From Bacillus sp. CECT 9360 (GTDB lineage: Bacteria; Bacillota; Bacilli; Bacillales; DSM-1321), in NCBI RefSeq assembly GCF_918741275.1, contig NZ_CAKKNA010000011.1, forward strand, positions 116,308 to 180,307: a DNA stretch of 64,000 nt. Reading direction: 5' to 3'. A program made the translations under genes and the position numbers. Below, piece by piece: positions 43,314 to 53,369 of the stretch. Under the pieces are notes generated by a model. That model was not told the origin of the DNA. It was given only the letters and a program-made list of their open reading frames with translations, and did not search any database. The first letter of the stretch is position 1. Each line of letters begins with the position of its first letter.

Positions 43314-44930
43314 ATGAGTAATGCAAAAGATATTACATCCAAGCTATGGGGGATGGCTAACAAACTGCGAGGGACAATGGATGCAAGTGAGTACAAGAAC
43401 TATATTTTACCATTTATGTTCTATCGCTATTTATCGGAAAATCAAGATGAATACTTAAAAGTCAATGATTTGGAAGAGTTCTACGAAGTGACAGATGACA
43501 CTGAAAAAGAAGATTACCTTGAAGAAATCAGTAAAGGTATCGGATATGCGATTGACCCAGCCTACACCTGGGACAAAATCGTATCAAAAATTGAAAATCA
43601 CAAAATCAAAGCTAGTGATTTCCAAGATATGTTTGACTCGTTCAATACAAATGCCAAACGTAACGCAGTCGCAGAAGCGGACTTTGCTAATGTATTTTCA
43701 GATGTTAACCTTGGGGACACACGTCTAGGTTCAAGTACAAACGAACGTGCAAAGGCCTTGAATGATATCGTTTTGATGATTAACGAGTTTACTTTCAAAG
43801 ACGATTCAGCCCGTGACATCTTGGGTGACGTTTACGAGTATTTGATTGGGCAATTTGCGGCCAATGCTGGTAAAAAAGGTGGAGAATTCTATACACCTCA
43901 TGAAGTTAGTAAAATTTTAGCAAAAATTGTTACGCTTGATGCAGCTGGTACTGGCCATCAATTCCGTGTATATGACCCTACAATGGGATCAGGTTCACTT
44001 CTTTTGACAGTTCAAAGAGAATTGCCAAATGGTAATGAAGAAGGAAGCGTTGAGTTTTACGGTCAAGAGTTGAATACTACAACTTATAACTTGGCTCGCA
44101 TGAACTTGATGATGCATGGGGTAAATTATCGCAATATGGAGTTGAAGCGCGCAGACACACTTGATGCTGACTGGCCATTTGCGGAAAAAGATGGCACACA
44201 AATTCCTTTGAAGTTCGACGCGGTCGTATCCAACCCCCCATATTCTCAGAATTGGGATACAAAAAACGTTGACCGAGAAAAAGATACACGTTTCAAGGGT
44301 TATGGTGTAGCTCCTGCATCTAAGGCAGATTATGCCTTTATTCTTCATGGACTGTACCATTTAGATAAAGCTGGAACAATGGCTATCGTGTTACCGCATG
44401 GGGTACTCTTCCGCGGTGCGTCTGAAGGTAAAATCCGTAAAAATATCATCGACAACAATCTGTTAGATACTGTTATTGGATTGCCAGCTAACTTGTTCTA
44501 TGGCACAAGCATCCCAACATGTGTGCTGGTGTTCAAAGGTCGTGAAGCTCGGAAAAGTAAAGATATTTTGTTTATCGATGCTTCAAATGAGTTTGTAAAA
44601 GGAAAGAACCAAAACAAAATCTCTCCTGAAAACATTGACAAAATTATTGAAACTTACAGTAATCGTAAAGACGTTGAGAAATATGCTCATGTGGCATCTT
44701 TGGATGAGATCAAAGAAAATGATTACAATTTGAACATACCACGTTATGTCGACACGTTTGAAGAAGGAGAAGTTATTCCACTTTCACAAGTGGCTCAAGA
44801 GTTGACAGAAGTAAAAGCAGATATCGCGATTTCATATGACAAATTGTTTGAGCTTTTGAACGAGTTGAACGGGACAACCGATGAAGCCAAAAACGAACTT
44901 AGTAAATTTATCAGTCTTTTAGGTAAATAA
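43314..44930 (+). CDS. hsdM: Type I restriction methylase subunit HsdM
   Basis: 538 aa N6-adenine methylase. HsdM N-terminal domain (L-W-G-M-A-N-K-L-R-G), F-Y-T-P-H-E-V-S, SAM motif D-P-T-M-G-S-G-S-L-L, and catalytic N-P-P-Y at 307-310. Modifies host sites with HsdS. The gene order R-S-M is less usual than R-M-S or M-S-R. A terminator follows directly. Confidence 0.95.
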   Translation: MSNAKDITSKLWGMANKLRGTMDASEYKNYILPFMFYRYLSENQDEYLKVNDLEEFYEVTDDTEKEDYLEEISKGIGYAIDPAYTWDKIVSKIENHKIKASDFQDMFDSFNTNAKRNAVAEADFANVFSDVNLGDTRLGSSTNERAKALNDIVLMINEFTFKDDSARDILGDVYEYLIGQFAANAGKKGGEFYTPHEVSKILAKIVTLDAAGTGHQFRVYDPTMGSGSLLLTVQRELPNGNEEGSVEFYGQELNTTTYNLARMNLMMHGVNYRNMELKRADTLDADWPFAEKDGTQIPLKFDAVVSNPPYSQNWDTKNVDREKDTRFKGYGVAPASKADYAFILHGLYHLDKAGTMAIVLPHGVLFRGASEGKIRKNIIDNNLLDTVIGLPANLFYGTSIPTCVLVFKGREARKSKDILFIDASNEFVKGKNQNKISPENIDKIIETYSNRKDVEKYAHVASLDEIKENDYNLNIPRYVDTFEEGEVIPLSQVAQELTEVKADIAISYDKLFELLNELNGTTDEAKNELSKFISLLGK

Positions 44931-44938
44931 TAGTGTTA

Positions 44939-44976
44939 GAAAAGAGCTAAGGAGGATTTAAACCTTGGCTCTTTTC
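44939..44976 (+). terminator. Terminator of the hsd operon
   Basis: AAAAGAGCTAAGG and CCTTGGCTCTTTT pair with one G-U/mismatch around AGGATTTAAA. Confidence 0.8.
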
Positions 44977-45135
44977 ACAAACGCTTGGAATAGTTGAAAA
45001 AAATGATTACTTAGTTACTATATAAAATTGAGTATGATAAAGATTCTGTTGAGGATCAGTTTTCGGAGATATTCGGAAATCTAGGAGAATAGTGTACTAG
45101 ACTTATTTTTATCAGAAGAGCAAGGAGACTTGCCT

Positions 45136-46550
45136 ATGGGGAAATTACATTCATTCAGAGACGTTATTCAGGAACTGTATTATAACGAAATTTTTGATGA
45201 GTTATCAGAGTTTATAGAAGAAAATCCTTCTCATCATGAATCAAGATCATACCTTGTTGAGGAACCAGATGAGGCGAGCTTTAGAAGACTTTGAAGTGAA
45301 GTGGATTAATATAACTAGCTCACAGGATCATTGCATTTATTTTGATGTAATTGTTTTTTGCTGAAATTCAAATTGCTGAAACAGTAAAAGGCAATAGGGA
45401 AACTGACGGGTTAATTCAATGGTTCAGAATTTCTTGTGCAGCAATATTAGAGGACGGCCTTCAGGACTTTGGTGTAACAGATGTGTCTATCTACATGAAA
45501 CAAAGAGAGAATAAGGAGAATCGCCTTTCAGAATACTTGGTTCCTGTCATTAGCAAGGACCAACTAGATCAAGTAGCAGAAGGATTTCTTGAAAAGTATT
45601 ATCCGGAAGCTCTCGAAAAGCCTATGAAGGTCCCAGCTCGTAAAATAGCTGAAAGAATGGGTCTTGGCATTCGAGAAATACACATCACAAAAACGGGTTC
45701 TGTTTTTGGGCAGATATATTTTCGAATGCTAAAACTCGATATTATGACATCGATTCTGGGGTCTAAAAGTCAGTAAAGGTAAAAAGAGGAACAATGCTTA
45801 TTGATCCCGATGTGTTTTTTATGCGCAACATTGGATCTATGAATAATACGATAATCCATGAGTGTGTTCACTGGGAATTGCACAAAGAATTCTTTGAACT
45901 CGAGAAACTCTATAATCGAGAAGCAAAGGCAACAGTTGTAGAGTAATAGAAAGTGCTAAGCCGGAAAAGAATAGAACTCCGTTGGATTGGATTGGATGGA
46001 ATGGCTGGCTAACGCTTTAGCTCCAAGAATACTGATGCCAGAAAAGCAAACAAGGGTAAAGATAGAAGAGTTAATTGCAAAAAACAAACGATTACATTCA
46101 GGAGAAAATTCTTATGAGATTTTTGAATCAGTAGTCCTTGAATTATCTGAGTTTTTTGAAGTGTCTAAGGTGGCAGCAAAGATTAGAATGATTGATCTCG
46201 GTTATAGAGAGGCGGTTGGCGTTTACACTTATGTAGATGATCGCTATGTGGCAAGCCATGCTTTTGATAAAAAAGCTCTTAAAAACAATCAAACGTTCAC
46301 TATTAGTATTCAGGATGCATTGTTTGAATATGCGACGAATTCTAACCTTAGTAGTCTATTAGATTCGGGGAAATATCTATATGTTGATTCTCATTTTTGT
46401 ATAAACGATCCGAAATACATATACCGAAATGATTACGGATATGCAAATCTAACAGATTACGCAAGACGACATATAGATGAATGCTGTTTGATTTTCGATG
46501 TGAAAGCAAGTCCAAATAAATATGGCGTCAACTACTACAAAGAGAAATGA
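45136..46550 (+). pseudogene. ImmA/IrrE-family metallopeptidase, heavily frameshifted
   Basis: Pieces of one ~430-470-aa protein lie in all three frames. MGKLHSFRDVIQELYYNEIF starts at 45136 after AAGGAG. E-D-F-E-V-K-W-I-N follows from about 45269, then F-A-E-I-Q-I-A-E after a slip in a T6 run (about 45,350), N-A-K-T-R-Y-Y-D-I-D-S-G after a further slip, and a TAA before K-R-G-T-M-L-I-D-P-D. The zinc motif I-I-H-E-C-V-H-W-E-L-H-K falls near 45,860, then another break and W-M-E-W-L-A-N-A-L-A-P-R to the end at 46550. At least four lesions. ImmA/IrrE proteases cut repressors in mobile elements and stress responses. Confidence 0.78.
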
Positions 46551-46690
46551 AAATAAGGGCTAAATCAAAGGGGAATATTGGAGACCCATCCAAATATCAT
46601 AACAGATACCCTTTAACCGGAATGCCTTATTGCGAGAAGTGTGGTGCCACTTTAAAACGAATAATTCGCCAAAAAGAAATTCTGCAGTAG
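46547..46690 (+). pseudogene. Serine recombinase fragment (zinc beta-ribbon piece)
   Basis: The frame from 46547 reads I-R-A-K-S-K-G-N-I-G-D-P-S-K-Y-H-N-R-Y-P-L-T-G-M-P-Y-C-E-K-C-G-A-T-L-K-R, which is the start of the recombinase zinc-ribbon domain of large serine integrases (Y-P-L-T/S-G-x-x-x-C-x-x-C-G). It covers about 45 residues with neither resolvase domain nor C-terminus. It abuts the truncated end of the HEPN gene, marking an element boundary or deletion junction near 46,690. Confidence 0.75.
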
Positions 46691-47493
46691 GTAAATAATT
46701 CTTACTATAAGAATCAAGCTGTTCCCAGTCAAAACTAAGCCAACGTTTTACAATGGATATGTATGTGTCAATTTCAATATTTTCAGATAGTAATCCATCG
46801 AGTTTATCATTAATAAGGAACATTTTCTCCTCAGTATCTAAGGCGGATTTCTTAATACTATGTATCTCGTTATTAATTTCTTTTACTAGACTCAATATCT
46901 TTGTAACATTTGAATCAATATTTTCAACTTTTACACCTAAATCAGTCAGTTTCTTATACATACTATTACATACGTTCATTACTTGTTCTAATTTTGCATA
47001 TACATTTGTCAACTTCATATCTTGCTACAGCTTCTTTCACAAGAAAGGTATTAGTCTCTTTATAAAATCTTTCTTTAACATTAGCAAATTGCGCAGTATC
47101 CCCTAAATAATCTAGATAGAACCACTGAAGGATGTTAATTAACATTGGCATACAAACGTGATAGTAATCGTCTTTACCATCGATTTTATGTGCTGCATAA
47201 TTTCTGTAAATTCTTATAGTATTCATCATCATGTAAATATCAGTTCGAAGATAACCTTTATTGAAACATTCATCTAGTATTTTTTTAGGAGAAATTCTAT
47301 TCAAAGATAAAGGGTCTTGCAAATGCTCTTCTTTGGTTAACATAAAAATACTTATTAATTCTATTATTTGTCCAGCAGACAATGCAAATATAGGTTCTTC
47401 CTTTGTTTTGGTAATAGAAGCAGTTCGCTCGATACAAACATCTATTTGTTCAAGCAATTTCATAGATTCCATTAGTTTTATCTCCCATCTCAT
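46690..47493 (-). pseudogene. HEPN-domain protein, frameshifted and 3'-truncated
   Basis: The first frame (175 aa from 47493) has a HEPN-type motif R-N-Y-A-A-H (Arg97-His102, Rx4H) in I-R-I-Y-R-N-Y-A-A-H-K, as in DUF4145-like HEPN proteins. It slips near 47,010 into a second frame, K-L-T-N-V-Y-A-K-L-E-Q-V-M-N-V, which is a long coiled coil continuing to P-T-A-E-F-L-F-G-E-L-F. Past about 46,690 that frame is merely antisense to the recombinase fragment, so the true C-terminus is lost. It follows the NERD-helicase on the same strand by 32 bases, suggesting they worked together. Confidence 0.6.
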
Positions 47494-47525
47494 AAAAATG
47501 ATTAATCAACACACAGGGTACATAT

Positions 47526-49427
47526 CTAAAAAGGCAATTCCGCCTCAAAGTGATCATCAAAAATAGATGACAAATGGTCATATTCAGGTAAATAATTTAA
47601 GGATGTGAATGTATATTCTCCATTGTTAGCTCTTCCTTTTACTCGTGACATACTTATAAATAATGCATATTGAACAGCTTCAAGTGGTGGATTTCCCATA
47701 ATGATTTGCTCCCCATTATAATTGGTAGTCGGAGAGTCTAAAATTAGTAATACGTTGGGTGTTTGCCATCCTTTGAAACTATGGTAAGAGGAAACTTTTA
47801 AACGACCTGTTCCCCCCTGGAACTTCCACTTTTCTACTCTTCGGCGTTCTCTGTCTTGTTGTCTATTTAAATCATAAACATGAGAAGTCTCGGCACCGAG
47901 ATTATTAACGTACTTTACTATTTCAGCGCCGGTATTTTCATTGGTTGTTAAAATAGTGATATCCTCTAGTTGGTTAGAACCGTATAAATGTCGAAGATGT
48001 TGCTCAATTTGTTGTAACTTTTCTAGACGGGTATGAGGGCGATAATTATGCCAAAATGTTTTTTGAAAGAAACTTTCTTGTTCTTGTTTAGCTAATAAAA
48101 TATCTTCACCGTCGAGTTGTAATTTCTGTCTTACTAAAGCAATTTTTTGAACTATCTTATTTGGCAATCTGTGTGTATATTTTAAGTGACCCGGCTTTCC
48201 TCTAAAACCTATATCCTTTATTTGTTCACTGTCCTCTATCCATACACCATGACCATATAAATTTTGTGCTTTGTCATATACAATAAATAACTCACCTCTA
48301 TCGGTGAAAAAGTTCTTTAAAAAACGTATCCAATCAGCCTTGAAGTCTTGTCCCTCATCAATTAGGATATAGTCAAATTTAAGATGGGGTTTTATGGCGT
48401 GTGATTGAAAGTAATCATTTGCAGTTTTCATAAGAGTGATTTCATAACCCTCATTTTCATTCTCGTCATCAAAATTAACCTCTAATTGGTGTTCTGTTAA
48501 AAGCAATTTAAGAAAGTCATGGAAATGACTAATAGTAATGTGCGATTTTAGCTTTTTTCGTTCCCCTTGATATTTTCCTGGACCGAATTGTTGACTACAA
48601 AGATCTCTTAAATAGTGTCTTAAAGTAATATTAAAACTCAAAACTAAGACTTGTTTGTCTATTTTCGCTGCTTGAGTGGCCTTTTCAGCAATTATTATTG
48701 ATTTTCCTGAACCAGCGACTCCGCTCCATCTACGAATAGAACCAGGACTTAAACTTGCTAACTTTTTTTGGTCACTTGTTAAAGTAAAAGGTTGCCGGCG
48801 TTCATAGTTATAATCAGCATGTTGGAGTTGAAGGTTTAACTCAGAAACTAAATTTTCAAGTAAACCATTCTGTGAAAAGCTTGAATAGTTTCTTGATAAC
48901 GCATAAGTATGATCATTGTGATTTAAAGGATTCTCAGTGTCTCCTATATAATCCATATCTATTTTGGTCCATACTTTTGTGTGGCTATGAAACGCATTAC
49001 AATAATTCATAGCTGCCTGTTTAGTTGCATTGTGAAAATAAACAATCGTTTCAATACATGAAAAATAACGAGAAAACCTTTCAGATAGATTGACACTCGA
49101 AAGCAGCTGATAATGTAAAATGTTTTTTTTATAATATTCCACTTGATTTATAGGATTGCTTTTATAATAATTTCCATCGGTACCACGAATATAGCCATTT
49201 CTACTGTATACCTCGGAGTTTAAATTCCAATCCTTAGCTTCTATAATCAAAATACCTTTTTGGGGATGAGTTAATACAAAATCTGGTTTCATAGAATTAA
49301 TATGGGGCTGTTCAAATACTGTCCAGCCTTCAAATCTCGGACTTGTTCTGAGCATCTCTAATAAATATTTTTCTCCCTCTGTTCTAGGATCATTTGGATT
49401 AAAATTTTCAATTATTGTTGCAGGCAT
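47526..49427 (-). CDS. NERD-nuclease / superfamily-1 helicase
   Basis: 633 aa from ATG 49427, seven bases after GAGGTG; three extra codons upstream are ignored. NERD domain about 15-130: G-E-K-Y-L-L, then P-D-F-V-L (Asp49) and I-L-I-I-E-A-K-D-W (Glu63, Lys65), an intact PD-(D/E)xK pattern. UvrD/Rep-like helicase from about 220: G-V-A-G-S-G-K-S, Y-I-L-I-D-E-G-Q-D-F, and a C-terminal S-S-Y-H-S-F-K-G-W-Q and S-M-S-R-V-K-G motif VI-like. Such fusions occur in defence islands and are thought to process foreign DNA; the exact role is unknown. A HEPN gene follows in the same operon. Confidence 0.85.
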   Translation of the reverse strand: MPATIIENFNPNDPRTEGEKYLLEMLRTSPRFEGWTVFEQPHINSMKPDFVLTHPQKGILIIEAKDWNLNSEVYSRNGYIRGTDGNYYKSNPINQVEYYKKNILHYQLLSSVNLSERFSRYFSCIETIVYFHNATKQAAMNYCNAFHSHTKVWTKIDMDYIGDTENPLNHNDHTYALSRNYSSFSQNGLLENLVSELNLQLQHADYNYERRQPFTLTSDQKKLASLSPGSIRRWSGVAGSGKSIIIAEKATQAAKIDKQVLVLSFNITLRHYLRDLCSQQFGPGKYQGERKKLKSHITISHFHDFLKLLLTEHQLEVNFDDENENEGYEITLMKTANDYFQSHAIKPHLKFDYILIDEGQDFKADWIRFLKNFFTDRGELFIVYDKAQNLYGHGVWIEDSEQIKDIGFRGKPGHLKYTHRLPNKIVQKIALVRQKLQLDGEDILLAKQEQESFFQKTFWHNYRPHTRLEKLQQIEQHLRHLYGSNQLEDITILTTNENTGAEIVKYVNNLGAETSHVYDLNRQQDRERRRVEKWKFQGGTGRLKVSSYHSFKGWQTPNVLLILDSPTTNYNGEQIIMGNPPLEAVQYALFISMSRVKGRANNGEYTFTSLNYLPEYDHLSSIFDDHFEAELPF

Positions 49428-49651
49428 TAATAACACCTCACAGAAATATGTAGTACTTTTATCATATTACAAAAAACTTAAACATTGGGAAAAAACTAGT
49501 AATTTATTGGAAACTTATAATACATAAAATTATAATGGAGTTGATGGAGTCGAATAAATAAATAAAATTGGTTACTATCGTACAAGGTTTTGAAGTTAAA
49601 TAAATTTATTCAGCATTTCTTATTAACTATATGCAAAGCGAAGTGATTTAA

Positions 49652-50488
49652 ATGCTTACCATTGAAGAATACGTTGCAAGGAGAAAAAGAGAAGATAAGA
49701 TAGATGAATTTAATATAGATGAACGAAATGAAAACATGAGACTGTGCGTTAATTAAGTCTTTGAATACTTTAATAATTACTTAAATATTACTGAGGCTGA
49801 AGAAAAAACCGCACTAAAAGACGAGAAATTAACTAAATATCAACAGCAACTGAAGGAATATGATCCAGAAATAATTGACTGGTTAACAGGTATTTATTCT
49901 GAGTATGGTAAGCAGATAAACAAGAACATTGGAAATATTTTAAAGGAAGATGAGTTCTTTTTTCTATACAGCTCTGATAAAGAATTTAGATCGTTATCCT
50001 ATGACTGTTATTCGAAGTTGATTAAAAAGCATCCTTATATAAAGGATCAAACAGAGATGTTGTTTTTATTTATTAAGGATTATCATAGGGTAATGAGTCA
50101 GAGGGGAATGCAAAGTGAGAGTGTTTTTATTTCAGCTGAAATAAATGAATGGATACAAAAAACGTGGACAAAGTACCAGGTTAATCTGCATGAATTTTCC
50201 TTCCAGTGGGTGAATTACTTCTGGGACAATGACAATTTATGGCCAGCTTCTCATAGGAAAAAGAGTACTACTAATTATAGGAAATATGATAATGATTTTA
50301 AGCAAAAAAGCAATTTGTTTAATTTAGATTCTCTTTATAGGAAAATGCCGAAAAAGTCATATACAAAAGGAAGAAAACAGGAATTTGAGATACTGATGAT
50401 GTATTACTGGCTCCATGAATTAAATGGTGATGAGGACTATTGGCAGCAGTATCTTGAGAAGACATTGCCTTACTTGCAATCGAAATAA
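49652..50488 (+). pseudogene. Unknown protein (~278 aa) with one nonsense codon
   Basis: From ATG 49652 the frame gives MLTIEEYVARRKREDKIDEF, meets TAA at 49754-49756 (after C-V-N), then stays open as V-F-E-Y-F-N-N-Y-L-N-I to 50488. Amino-acid composition continues smoothly across the stop, so a Tyr codon probably became TAA. The second part includes H-E-F-S-F-Q-W-V-N-Y-F-W-D-N-D-N-L-W-P-A and L-H-E-L-N-G-D-E-D-Y-W-Q-Q-Y. No family recognised. The part after the stop could still be made from an internal Met. No clear ribosome binding site precedes 49652. Confidence 0.6.
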
Positions 50489-50633
50489 CTAGGAAATTTT
50501 AACTTTGTTATACTGTTTCAAAAAAGTGCAAGGAGTTAAAAGGAAGGTAACTGTATAATGACTGGGTTTTATCATCTGTTCAGTGCTTGTTTAAATAAAA
50601 CGTACAATAATTTTGAAGATGGGGGAATAGCAC

Positions 50634-51482
50634 ATGAGATTTACAGTAAGTGAAAAAGATTTACTTTTAACAATAGTAGAGGTGTTAAAAGTTGATAGTC
50701 ATAATACTTTAGCTAATGTTTTATCTATTTCGAAATTGGTATTCGATCCTCAATGGGAATTTACTAGAGTAGTTTCTGACCAAAGGAAACTATTTGTTAA
50801 GTTAAGGGTTCCATTAAACTTCAGAAAAATGATAAATGAAAATAAGGACTTACTATCAGAAATATGTATGGATATCTATATTAATGATGACAGTTACGCC
50901 TGTTATGGAATCAGTAGTATAGGTGTGCTGCCGATTCAAACAGAAGAGATTCAAGTGGATAATCATAAAGTGATGCTTGAAAAAGATTCAGTTTATATGA
51001 GTTTTATGAAGTTTTTAGCTGACAACACAATTATAGATGAATTGCAAAAAAAATATTTGTATGAAGCATGTGCTTCTGGAAGTGCAAATAATATATTATC
51101 AGCATCAGTAATGCTTGGTTGTTCTGCTGAGATATTATTAAAGCAATTATGTGAAGGTTATATGATTTATCTAAATAACAATGGTACGCATACAGAGCAG
51201 TCAACTTTTCAACAAAAAGTTTTAAATGCTAAGACTGCTTATATAAGATTGGCTGAATTTTTGAAACGTGCAGAAGCTAACCCTACTGTTTTTAAACAAT
51301 TAGGCTTTGAAAATATTAATTTGAATTTTAATTTCTTAGATATTATTAGACAAACAAGAAATGATAGTGGACACCCAACAGGGAAAAATATCTCGAAAGA
51401 AGAATTTGAATTAATGCTAGGTAATTATCAAGGATTTTTGCTTAAGACAATTAATGCTATTAAACAGTTACCATTAATATAA
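50634..51482 (+). CDS. HEPN-type protein, first gene of a DUF262 cassette
   Basis: 282 aa from ATG 50634. The ribosome binding site is a weak GGGGGAAT. Residues 1-130 are strand-rich with no known domain. From about 145 it turns helical, with A-S-V-M-L-G-C-S-A-E-I-L-L-K-Q-L-C and then I-I-R-Q-T-R-N-D-S-G-H-P-T-G. Arg242-x4-His247 is the HEPN Rx4-6H RNase signature, and R-N-D-x-x-H-P-T/S-G is common in HEPN proteins near restriction genes. It may be an RNase toxin or nucleic-acid-binding module. Two DUF262 genes follow on the same strand. Confidence 0.65.
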   Translation: MRFTVSEKDLLLTIVEVLKVDSHNTLANVLSISKLVFDPQWEFTRVVSDQRKLFVKLRVPLNFRKMINENKDLLSEICMDIYINDDSYACYGISSIGVLPIQTEEIQVDNHKVMLEKDSVYMSFMKFLADNTIIDELQKKYLYEACASGSANNILSASVMLGCSAEILLKQLCEGYMIYLNNNGTHTEQSTFQQKVLNAKTAYIRLAEFLKRAEANPTVFKQLGFENINLNFNFLDIIRQTRNDSGHPTGKNISKEEFELMLGNYQGFLLKTINAIKQLPLI

Positions 51483-51605
51483 ATATAGATAACGTTTTAA
51501 CTTACAGCAGCTTGAATGTTGAAATTAAAAGATACTCAGTAAATATTTCAATAGCAGTAAGAAGAGAACCATATTCAAAAATTTTTCATGGTGGGGGATT
51601 ATCAA

Positions 51606-53369
51606 ATGGCAAATGAAATTGACTTAAAAACAATCAAGGATATATTGGAATATAAATTTTACGTTCCAAGGTATCAAAGAGGCTACAGATGGAATAAGCA
51701 ACAAGTGACGGATTTACTTGAAGATATTTGGGAGTTTTCACAAAAAAACGAATTGAAAAAGGATGAATTTTACTGTTTGCAACCTATTGTTGTTAAGAAT
51801 ACAGTTGTATTAGGGGAAGATAAATGGGAAGTTATTGATGGTCAACAGAGGTTAACAACCATTTATATTATATTGACTTATATTAAAAATAATATCTTAC
51901 CTAAAGCGGCAACAACTTTTTCACTAGAGTATGAAACGAGAACAGACAGTGGTCAATTTCTAAAAAACATTGATGAAGCCGAGAAGTACAATAACATAGA
52001 TTATTATCATATGTACAATGCGTTACATAACGCAACTAAATGGTTTGAGAGCAAAGGAGATGAGACTTCTACAGCAATAGAAATTTACAATAAACTCTTA
52101 AATCAAACTAAATTTATTTGGTATCAAGTTAATGAAGATATTGATCCTATAGATATTTTTACACGTATTAATTTAGGAAAAATACCACTGACAAATTCAG
52201 AATTAATAAAAGCTCTTTTCTTAAAGAAAGAAAACTTTGGTTCGGAATCCGAAAAAGAAAGAATTCATATGAAGCAGTTAGAGATTGCAAATGAATGGGA
52301 TCAAATAGAGTATTCTCTTCAAAAGGAAGATTTTTGGTATTTTTTATATAATGGTTCATATAAATATGAAACTCGTATAGAATTTATCCTTAATCTAATG
52401 TCGCGTGAAGTTAATAATCAGTTTGATGTACCTATTGAAGAAAGTAATAATGAATACTTTTCTTTTTTAGTCTTTAATAAATTATTCAAAGAAGAAGAAC
52501 AACGTATTAAAAATGGGAATCTATCCTATCATAATTCTCCAATCGATAACCTATGGTTAAGAATAAAGAAATATTTTATGACGTTTGAAGAATGGTTTAA
52601 TAATAGACAATTTTATCATCTTGTTGGATACCTTGTGTCTGTGGATGTAAAGATTGAAGAGTTGAAAAGAGAAACAGAAACTATGACAAAATTAGAGCAG
52701 CTTGGTTATTTTCATGAAAAAATAAGAAGTAGTATTTTTTCTAGAAAAGATTTAGAAGATTGGGATTATAATTTGGATCGAAAAAAAATTAAAAACGTGT
52801 TGTTATTATTTAACGTTATTTCATTACTCTCAAATAAAAATTCAAATATTCGTTTCCCTTTTGATAGTTACAAAATAGAGGATTGGGATATTGAACATAT
52901 TCATGCTGTAAACTCTGAAATGCCAAATGATAAAAAACATAGAGTGGATTGGTTAAAAGCTGCTCAAGATGAAATTGATAACAAGGTACTTGCAAATAAA
53001 ATTAAACAACTTATAGAAGATGATTTAGTTTCTGATGAGAATGCTTTTGTAGAGCTTTATAATGAAATTTTAGTAACTTATGGGGATAATGAAGATATAA
53101 ATGATATTTCAAATTTAACATTATTAGATGCCGCAACAAATCGTTCATATAAAAATGCGATTTTTCCAGTTAAGAGAAAAATTATTTTAGAAAATGATAG
53201 GAGAGGTACATTTATCCCTATATGCACTAAAAATGTTTTTCTGAAGTATTATAGTGAAGATATTAGACAAATGACCTTCTGGGGTAATAATGATAGAAAG
53301 AGGTATTTTAATAATATTACTGAAACTTTGAAAGATTTCTTACCGTTTAGGGGGTTAAACAATGAGTGA
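51606..53369 (+). CDS. DUF262 + DUF1524 (HNH) protein, GmrSD/type IV restriction-like
   Basis: 587 aa from ATG 51606, after GGTGGGGG; an in-frame ATG at 51588 sits before it. DUF262: Y-V-P-R-Y-Q-R-G-Y-R-W (about 20-30) and V-I-D-G-Q-Q-R-L-T-T with Asp78, the ParB/Srx-like NTP-handling motif. C-terminal DUF1524 HNH: D-I-E-H-I-H-A-V-N (His431, His433) and a late N-L-T-L-L-D-A-A-T-N-R-S-Y-K-N-A, matching D/N-L-x-L-L-x-x-x-x-N-x-x-x-x-N. In GmrSD-type enzymes the first part hydrolyses NTP and the second cuts modified phage DNA. The last 8 bases overlap the next gene. Confidence 0.88.
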   Translation: MANEIDLKTIKDILEYKFYVPRYQRGYRWNKQQVTDLLEDIWEFSQKNELKKDEFYCLQPIVVKNTVVLGEDKWEVIDGQQRLTTIYIILTYIKNNILPKAATTFSLEYETRTDSGQFLKNIDEAEKYNNIDYYHMYNALHNATKWFESKGDETSTAIEIYNKLLNQTKFIWYQVNEDIDPIDIFTRINLGKIPLTNSELIKALFLKKENFGSESEKERIHMKQLEIANEWDQIEYSLQKEDFWYFLYNGSYKYETRIEFILNLMSREVNNQFDVPIEESNNEYFSFLVFNKLFKEEEQRIKNGNLSYHNSPIDNLWLRIKKYFMTFEEWFNNRQFYHLVGYLVSVDVKIEELKRETETMTKLEQLGYFHEKIRSSIFSRKDLEDWDYNLDRKKIKNVLLLFNVISLLSNKNSNIRFPFDSYKIEDWDIEHIHAVNSEMPNDKKHRVDWLKAAQDEIDNKVLANKIKQLIEDDLVSDENAFVELYNEILVTYGDNEDINDISNLTLLDAATNRSYKNAIFPVKRKIILENDRRGTFIPICTKNVFLKYYSEDIRQMTFWGNNDRKRYFNNITETLKDFLPFRGLNNE

